From Actinomycetales bacterium (GTDB taxonomy: Bacteria; Actinomycetota; Actinomycetes; Actinomycetales; Beutenbergiaceae), in contig JAENWO010000060.1 in NCBI GenBank assembly GCA_016649925.1, positions 1 to 10,536 on the forward strand: a DNA stretch of 10,536 nt. Direction: 5' to 3'. Below, one piece after another: positions 6,606 to 10,536 of the stretch; position 1 is the stretch's first letter; each line of letters opens with the position of its first letter. The position numbers and the translations under genes were made by a program. A model generated the notes under the pieces. It saw nothing but the letters and a program-made list of their open reading frames with translations, ran no database searches and had not been told where the DNA came from.

Positions 6606-7787
6606 TCAGCCACCAAGCAGCTCGCGCGCCCGACGACGAGCCCAGACCTCCGCGTCGGCGACCGCCTCGAGGGTGAGGGATGCGCCGTCGGTGCCCTCGT
6701 GCTCGGCCAGGACGGCGGCGACCGTGTCGACGATGTCGAGGAAGCCGATCCGCCCGGCGAGGAAGGCGGCCACGCACTCCTCGTTCGCGGCGTTCAGCAC
6801 GCCCGGGTGGGTGGCGGACGCCTTGACGGCGGCGCGGGCGAGGTCCAGGGCGGGGAAGGTGGCGTCGTCCACCGGCTCGAACGTCCACGCCGTCGCCTCG
6901 TCCCAGCGGCACGCGCGCGCGGCGCCGGGCACCCGGTCCGGCCAGGCCAGGCCGAGGGCGATCGGCAGGCGCATGTCGGGCGGGGACGCCTGCGCGATCG
7001 TGGAACCGTCGGTGAACTCGACCATGGAGTGGACCACGGACTGCGGGTGGACCACCACGGTGATGTCCTCGACCGCGACGTCGAAGAGCAGGTGCGCCTC
7101 GATCAGCTCGAGTCCCTTGTTGATCAAGGTCGCGGAGTTCGTGGTGACGACCGGCCCCATGGACCACGTCGGGTGGGTGAGCGCCTGCTGCGGCGAGACG
7201 GCCGCGAGCTGCTCCCGGGTCCAGCCGCGGAACGGGCCTCCCGAGGCGGTGAGGATGATCCGCGCTACCTCACTCGGCGCGCCGGCAAGGAGCGCCTGGG
7301 CGATCGCCGAGTGCTCGGAGTCCACCGGCACGATCTGGTCGGGACGCTGCTGCGCGGCCCGGACCAGCGCGCCGCCGGCGACGAGGGACTCCTTGTTCGC
7401 CAGGGCGAGCGTCGAGCCGGCGCGCAGGGCAGCGAGCGTCGCACCGAGCCCGATGGACCCGGTGATGCCATTCAGGACCACGTCAGCGCCGGTGCCGGCA
7501 GCATCCGCTGCGGCGTGGGAACCGGCGTGGATCTCGACCCGCGGCCGCGGCAGGGCGAGTCGCCTCGCCGCGGCGTCGATCCTTTCGTCCAGTGCACTCG
7601 CGACGCCGGTGGCGAGGGCCACCAGCGGGACGGCAAAGCGCACCGCCTGCTCCGCGAGCAGGTCCAAATTGGCCCCCCCGGCCGCGAGCGCGGTGACCCT
7701 GAAGCGGTCCGGGTTCGCGGCGACGACGTCGAGGGCCTGGGTCCCGATCGACCCGGTCGACCCCAGCAGCGCGACCGTGCGCCTCAT
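6606..7787 (-). CDS. dxr: 1-deoxy-D-xylulose-5-phosphate reductoisomerase
   Basis: Dxr (IspC) converts DXP to MEP with NADPH, the first committed step of the MEP pathway and the target of fosmidomycin. The 393-residue protein shows the NADPH-binding GSTGSIG at 9-15 and NKES at 131-134. Metal ligands Asp156 and Glu158 lie in PVDSEHSAI. The phosphate/flexible-loop motif SGGPFRG is at 182-188, and Asn223, Lys224 and Glu227 are in LINKGLELIEAH. Full length, no missing catalytic residue. Its ATG overlaps the stop codon of the upstream DivIVA-repeat gene (ATGA, 7784-7787) and has no Shine-Dalgarno of its own, so translation is probably coupled to that gene. The protease and ispG follow on the same strand. 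Confidence 0.97.
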   Translation of the reverse strand: MRRTVALLGSTGSIGTQALDVVAANPDRFRVTALAAGGANLDLLAEQAVRFAVPLVALATGVASALDERIDAAARRLALPRPRVEIHAGSHAAADAAGTGADVVLNGITGSIGLGATLAALRAGSTLALANKESLVAGGALVRAAQQRPDQIVPVDSEHSAIAQALLAGAPSEVARIILTASGGPFRGWTREQLAAVSPQQALTHPTWSMGPVVTTNSATLINKGLELIEAHLLFDVAVEDITVVVHPQSVVHSMVEFTDGSTIAQASPPDMRLPIALGLAWPDRVPGAARACRWDEATAWTFEPVDDATFPALDLARAAVKASATHPGVLNAANEECVAAFLAGRIGFLDIVDTVAAVLAEHEGTDGASLTLEAVADAEVWARRRARELLGG

Positions 7788-8332
7788 TCGACGGCGAGCA
7801 GGACGTCGACGGCTCGGTCCAGGAACGCGTCGACCGGGCCCTCGCCGTAGGAGCGTGCGCGGGGCGCTACGGGAAACGTGGCCTGCCGCAGCTCGCCGGC
7901 GCTCAGCGTCGCACCGGAGTCGAAATAGTCGACGAGCCGGTCGAGGACGTCGTCGACGGCGTCCCGGTCGTAGCCGCGGCCGTGTTCCGGCGGCGCGAAG
8001 CGCTCCCCCGCGGGGCGGACCAGGCGCGGGTAGAGCGTGGTGGCACGTTCGGCCACCTGCTCCATCCAGGCCTCCTGCCCGTTCGCGGCGATATATTCCG
8101 AGCGCTCGCGCTGCACGAACGCGCCCTCGAGCCGGTCGAGGGCGGAGTCCACGGCGGCTGGCGCGTACCCGTGACGGACGAGGTCGAACGCTGCGGAGCG
8201 GACGTCCTCAGCCGTCATCGACTCCTCGGAGCCGCCCTCGTACGCGGTACGTGCGCGATCGAAGAACTTGTCGACCTCGTCGCGGTCATATCCGCTCGCC
8301 CAACGTCCGACCGTCGGGAACACTCCCGCCAT
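7784..8332 (-). CDS. DivIVA-domain repeat protein
   Basis: 182-residue soluble protein made of four short copies of the motif GYxxxxVDxxLDR seen at the N-terminus of DivIVA/Wag31 proteins: residues 14-27, 55-68, 120-133 and 161-174. It fits the DivIVA-domain repeat family of Actinobacteria. It lacks the long coiled-coil tail of true DivIVA, so it is not the cell-pole scaffold itself; a role through binding membranes or polar proteins is only inference. The copies form two pairs: the tyrosines sit at 15/56 and 121/162, 41 residues apart in both pairs, pointing to duplication of a two-motif unit. The start at 8332 is set by a strong ribosome binding site 6 nt upstream; the frame continues to 8422, but that part would overlap rlmN and is not protein-like. 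The stop overlaps the dxr start. No signal peptide or membrane helix is seen. Confidence 0.88.
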   Translation of the reverse strand: MAGVFPTVGRWASGYDRDEVDKFFDRARTAYEGGSEESMTAEDVRSAAFDLVRHGYAPAAVDSALDRLEGAFVQRERSEYIAANGQEAWMEQVAERATTLYPRLVRPAGERFAPPEHGRGYDRDAVDDVLDRLVDYFDSGATLSAGELRQATFPVAPRARSYGEGPVDAFLDRAVDVLLAVE

Positions 8333-8338
8333 CCGGCG

Positions 8339-8345
8339 CTCCTTT
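8339..8345 (-). promoter_or_regulatory. RBS of the DivIVA-repeat gene
   Basis: AAAGGAG on the minus strand, 6 nt before the ATG at 8332. It decides the start of this gene against longer upstream options. Confidence 0.7.
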
Positions 8346-8394
8346 CGGCTCCTGAGGCGTCCGCATCCATCGGCACACGCCCGAACGTATTCTG

Positions 8395-9552
8395 CTATTC
8401 CTGGCCGGCGAGCTGACCGCACGCGCCGTCGATGTCACTGCCGCGAGTGTCCCGGACGGTGGTCGGGATCCCCGCGCTACGCAACCGTGCCACAAACTCG
8501 TCCTGGACGCTCTTATCACTCGCGGTCCAGATGGAACCGGGCGTCGGGTTCAGCGGGATCGGGTTGACGTGGACCCATCCCTTTCCCCGCTTGAGGAGCT
8601 CGGTGGCGAGCAGGTCCCCGCGCCAGGCGTGGTCGTTCATATCCTTGATCAGGGCGTACTCGATGCTCACCCGGCGGCCCGTCACCTCGAAGTAGTGGCG
8701 GGCCGCGTCCAGCGACTCACCGACGGTCCACCGGCTGTTGATCGGGACCAGCTGGGAGCGCAGCTCGTCGTCCGGGGCGTGCAACGACAGCGCGAGCCTG
8801 ACGGGGATGCCCTCGGCGCTGAGCTTGGCGATCGCCGGCACGAGGCCAACCGTGGAGACCGTGATGTTGCGCGCGGACATGCCCAGACCGTGCGGGTTGG
8901 GCTCGACCATGCGCCGGACGGCTCCGATCACGGCCTTGTAGTTGGCCATCGGCTCGCCCATGCCCATGAACACGACGTTGGAGAGCCGGCGGGGGCCGCG
9001 GGACAGCTCCCCGTCGCGGCAGCTGACGGCGGCGCGGCGCACCTGCTCGACGATCTCGGCTGTGGACAGGTTGCGAGTCAGGCCCTGCTGGCCGGTGGCG
9101 CAGAACGGGCACGCCATGCCGCAGCCGGCCTGGCTGGAGACGCACAGGGTGGCGCGGTCGGAGTAGCCCATCAGAACCGACTCCACCTTGACGCCGTCGA
9201 ACAGGGACCACAACGTCTTGACGGTCGAGCCGCCGTCGGCCTCGAGCCGGCGCACCTCGGTCAGCAGGTCGGGCAGCAGCTGGGGTACCAGCTCGTCCCG
9301 CATCGCGGCCGGGAGGTCGGTCATCTCACCGGCATCGCGGGTCAGGTGGGTGAAGTAATGGGTGGAGAGCTGGTTCGCCCGGTACTCGGGGTAGCCGAGC
9401 TCGGCCACGACGCCGGCACGCTCCTGCGCGGTGAGGTCCGCGAGGTGCCGGGGCGGCTTGCCACGACGCGGCACCGCGAAGGAGAGGCGGGGCCGGTCAC
9501 CGGCCCGGACGTCGTGACCGGGCAGGACCTGAGGGGCAGCGGGGGTGGTCAT
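8395..9552 (-). CDS. rlmN: Dual-specificity 23S rRNA/tRNA adenine-C2 methyltransferase
   Basis: Radical SAM enzyme that methylates C2 of adenosine 2503 of 23S rRNA and A37 of some tRNAs. The 385-residue protein carries the [4Fe-4S]/SAM motif C144-x3-C148-x2-C151 (GCGMACPFC). The two catalytic cysteines of the RlmN mechanism are at 137 (LCVSSQ) and 378 (DIDGACGQL), the latter being the methyl-carrying residue. The SAM-contacting GMGEP is at 197-201. It has the RlmN sequence signature rather than a Cfr-type one, and the location is chromosomal, so a housekeeping role is expected. The ATG at 9552 has only a weak GGGA 5 nt upstream. It follows cdsA by 85 nt and precedes the DivIVA-repeat gene by 62 nt, all on one strand. 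A palindrome lies about 40-60 bases upstream of the start. Confidence 0.97.
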   Translation of the reverse strand: MTTPAAPQVLPGHDVRAGDRPRLSFAVPRRGKPPRHLADLTAQERAGVVAELGYPEYRANQLSTHYFTHLTRDAGEMTDLPAAMRDELVPQLLPDLLTEVRRLEADGGSTVKTLWSLFDGVKVESVLMGYSDRATLCVSSQAGCGMACPFCATGQQGLTRNLSTAEIVEQVRRAAVSCRDGELSRGPRRLSNVVFMGMGEPMANYKAVIGAVRRMVEPNPHGLGMSARNITVSTVGLVPAIAKLSAEGIPVRLALSLHAPDDELRSQLVPINSRWTVGESLDAARHYFEVTGRRVSIEYALIKDMNDHAWRGDLLATELLKRGKGWVHVNPIPLNPTPGSIWTASDKSVQDEFVARLRSAGIPTTVRDTRGSDIDGACGQLAGQE

Positions 9553-9590
9553 AGTGATCCCATTCTCCCAGATCGAGGGTGCTGCGACGT

Positions 9591-9612
9591 CGGCGTGACG
9601 CAGGTCACGCCG
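9591..9612. promoter_or_regulatory. Perfect 9-bp inverted repeat; possible CRP/FNR-type site or hairpin
   Basis: Arms CGGCGTGAC and GTCACGCCG flank the 4-nt loop GCAG. Inside is GTGA-N6-TCAC (9595-9608), the half-site spacing of CRP/FNR-family operators. It lies 39 bases upstream of the rlmN start and past the cdsA stop. It could be an operator for rlmN, an RNA hairpin ending cdsA transcripts (no T-run), or both. Its right arm overlaps the downstream copy of the cdsA 3'-end duplication. Confidence 0.4.
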
Positions 9613-9670
9613 GGACGGCGAGAAGACACACCACGAATCACGCCGGGACGGCGACGAGGTACACCACGAA
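9605..9670. repeat. 33-bp tandem duplication of the cdsA 3' end
   Basis: Two adjacent 33-bp units, 9638-9670 and 9605-9637, differ at only 4 positions. On the minus strand each reads ten codons plus a TGA stop: FVVYLVAVPA-stop in the functional end of cdsA, then FVVCLLAVPA-stop directly after it in the same frame. The duplication therefore copied the last ten codons and the stop codon exactly. Confidence 0.85.
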
Positions 9671-10516
9671 GATGATCGGCGCGGCGATCAGGATCGAGTC
9701 GATCCGGTCGAGGATCCCGCCATGTCCGGGCAGCAGGTCCCCCATGTCCTTTACGCCGAGGTCGCGCTTGAGCAGGGACTCCGCCAGGTCGCCGAGGGTG
9801 GAACCGAGCACGGCGACCAGGCCGAGGCCGATGCCGGCCCACCAGGGCGCGTCCAGGGCGAGGACCGCGGCGACCAAGCCCACGGCGACGGCGAGCACCA
9901 CCGAGCCGGCCAGCCCCTCCCACGACTTCTTCGGGCTGACCGTGGGGGCGAGCGGGTGCTCGCCGAAGAACACGCCCGCGGCGTAGCCACCGACGTCGTT
10001 GGCCACAACCAGCCCGATAAACGTCAGCACCCTCCAGGGTCCGTCGTCGGCGGAGAGCATGATCATGACGAAGCCCGCGAGGAACGGGATGTAGGCGGCG
10101 GCGAAGATGCCGGCGGTGGCGTCCCGCAGCGCGGGCAGCCCTCCGCCGTCGAGCACGCGCCAGACGAACACCCCACCCGCGGTGAGGATGAACGCGACGA
10201 GGAGGGCCTCGATCCCGGCCGTGTACGCGGAGACCAGCATCCCCACCGTGCCGACGGCGAGCGGCAGGAGCGGGATGCGGATGTCGCGGGTGCGCACCGC
10301 ACGCTCGAGCTCCCAAAGGCCCACGCCGCAGGCGACGACCGCGAAAACCAGGAAGGCCTCCTTGCGGATGAACAGGGTGCCGAGCAGCAGCGCGCCGAGG
10401 CCGACGCCCACGCCGATCGCCATCGGCAGGTTGCGCCCCGTACGGGACGGCTCCGTCGGGCCGGGCGCCACGAGCAGGTCCCTGGGCGCCGGGTCCTCGA
10501 CGGGCTCCGCTGCCAC
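9638..10516 (-). CDS. cdsA: Phosphatidate cytidylyltransferase (CDP-diacylglycerol synthase)
   Basis: Integral membrane enzyme that makes CDP-diacylglycerol from CTP and phosphatidic acid, the precursor of phosphatidylinositol, phosphatidylglycerol and cardiolipin. The 292-residue reading has a hydrophilic, proline-rich N-terminus (about 1-28) followed by about seven or eight hydrophobic segments. The family signature is at 247-273: SLLKRD, then VKDMGDLLPGHGG, then ILDRID. SPKKSWEG (194-201) and Asp173 in ANDVGG are further family marks. The GTG at 10516 has a GGAGG 8 nt upstream, so it is a plausible start. The frame stays open to the window edge, so the gene may begin beyond it and this entry may be partial. 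In many Actinobacteria pyrH and frr lie upstream. The 3' end carries the tandem duplication described separately. Confidence 0.93.
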   Translation of the reverse strand: MAAEPVEDPAPRDLLVAPGPTEPSRTGRNLPMAIGVGVGLGALLLGTLFIRKEAFLVFAVVACGVGLWELERAVRTRDIRIPLLPLAVGTVGMLVSAYTAGIEALLVAFILTAGGVFVWRVLDGGGLPALRDATAGIFAAAYIPFLAGFVMIMLSADDGPWRVLTFIGLVVANDVGGYAAGVFFGEHPLAPTVSPKKSWEGLAGSVVLAVAVGLVAAVLALDAPWWAGIGLGLVAVLGSTLGDLAESLLKRDLGVKDMGDLLPGHGGILDRIDSILIAAPIIFVVYLVAVPA

Positions 10517-10524
10517 GTCGGGTG

Positions 10525-10529
10525 CCTCC
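10525..10529 (-). promoter_or_regulatory. Possible RBS of cdsA
   Basis: GGAGG on the minus strand, 8 nt before the GTG at 10516. It favours that start, although it could be chance inside a longer N-terminus. Confidence 0.4.
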
Positions 10530-10536
10530 GGGGCGT

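Noticed and set aside
6349..8355. Long + strand open frame (about 670 codons) opposite dxr, the DivIVA-repeat gene and the start of the protease gene
   Set aside because: Low-complexity Ser/Arg/Ala/Pro composition with no motif, fully antisense to real genes.
8384..8389. TACGTT on the minus strand as a -10 box before the DivIVA-repeat gene
   Set aside because: Matches TANNNT only, with no -35 box; the genes are close enough to be co-transcribed.
8333..8422. Longer start for the DivIVA-repeat protein
   Set aside because: It would overlap rlmN and lacks a ribosome binding site, whereas the ATG at 8332 has a strong one.
8569..9675. Long + strand open frame opposite rlmN
   Set aside because: Antisense shadow of rlmN with no domain or ribosome binding site evidence.

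Overview
This window is a core-genome stretch from a high-GC Gram-positive bacterium (Actinobacteria). Codon third positions are almost all G or C, several start codons are GTG, and every confident gene belongs to a family typical of that phylum. A DivIVA-repeat gene next to dxr and the run dxr / M50 protease / ispG / GNAT suggest Micrococcales (a Cellulomonas- or Georgenia-like organism). That placement is inference from gene content only. I see no phage, transposon, CRISPR, toxin-antitoxin or defence genes and no RNA gene.

Layout. Seven genes run right to left from the right edge: cdsA (CDP-diacylglycerol synthase), rlmN (23S rRNA/tRNA adenine C2 methyltransferase), a DivIVA-domain repeat protein, dxr, an M50 site-2 protease (RseP/Rip1 type), ispG, and a DUF4081-GNAT acetyltransferase. 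Short gaps and one ATGA overlap suggest one or a few co-transcribed units, with a likely internal promoter in front of ispG. After them come an apparently frameshifted small membrane-protein gene and a 9-bp tandem repeat that overlaps the stop codon of a converging Fpg/Nei-family DNA glycosylase gene on the + strand. At the left, proS (prolyl-tRNA synthetase) runs leftward, divergent from the glycosylase gene, with only 53 bp between their start codons.

How the genes fit together. Dxr and IspG are early and late steps of the MEP isoprenoid pathway. CdsA makes the phospholipid precursor, and the M50 protease acts in the membrane. RlmN and ProS serve translation. The DivIVA-repeat protein may link to polar growth or division, but that is unproven. 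The same dxr-protease-ispG-GNAT order is known in mycobacteria (Rv2870c to Rv2867c), so the backbone is conserved rather than new.

The less ordinary signals are small: a 33-bp in-frame tandem duplication of the cdsA 3' end including its stop codon; a perfect 9-bp inverted repeat with GTGA-N6-TCAC spacing between cdsA and rlmN; a one-base frameshift in a hydrophobic mini-gene; a glycosylase whose zinc finger appears to lack the usual catalytic arginine; an internal duplication in the DivIVA-repeat protein; and promoter-like -10 boxes placed for leaderless transcription of proS and ispG. I found no convincing undescribed multi-gene system.
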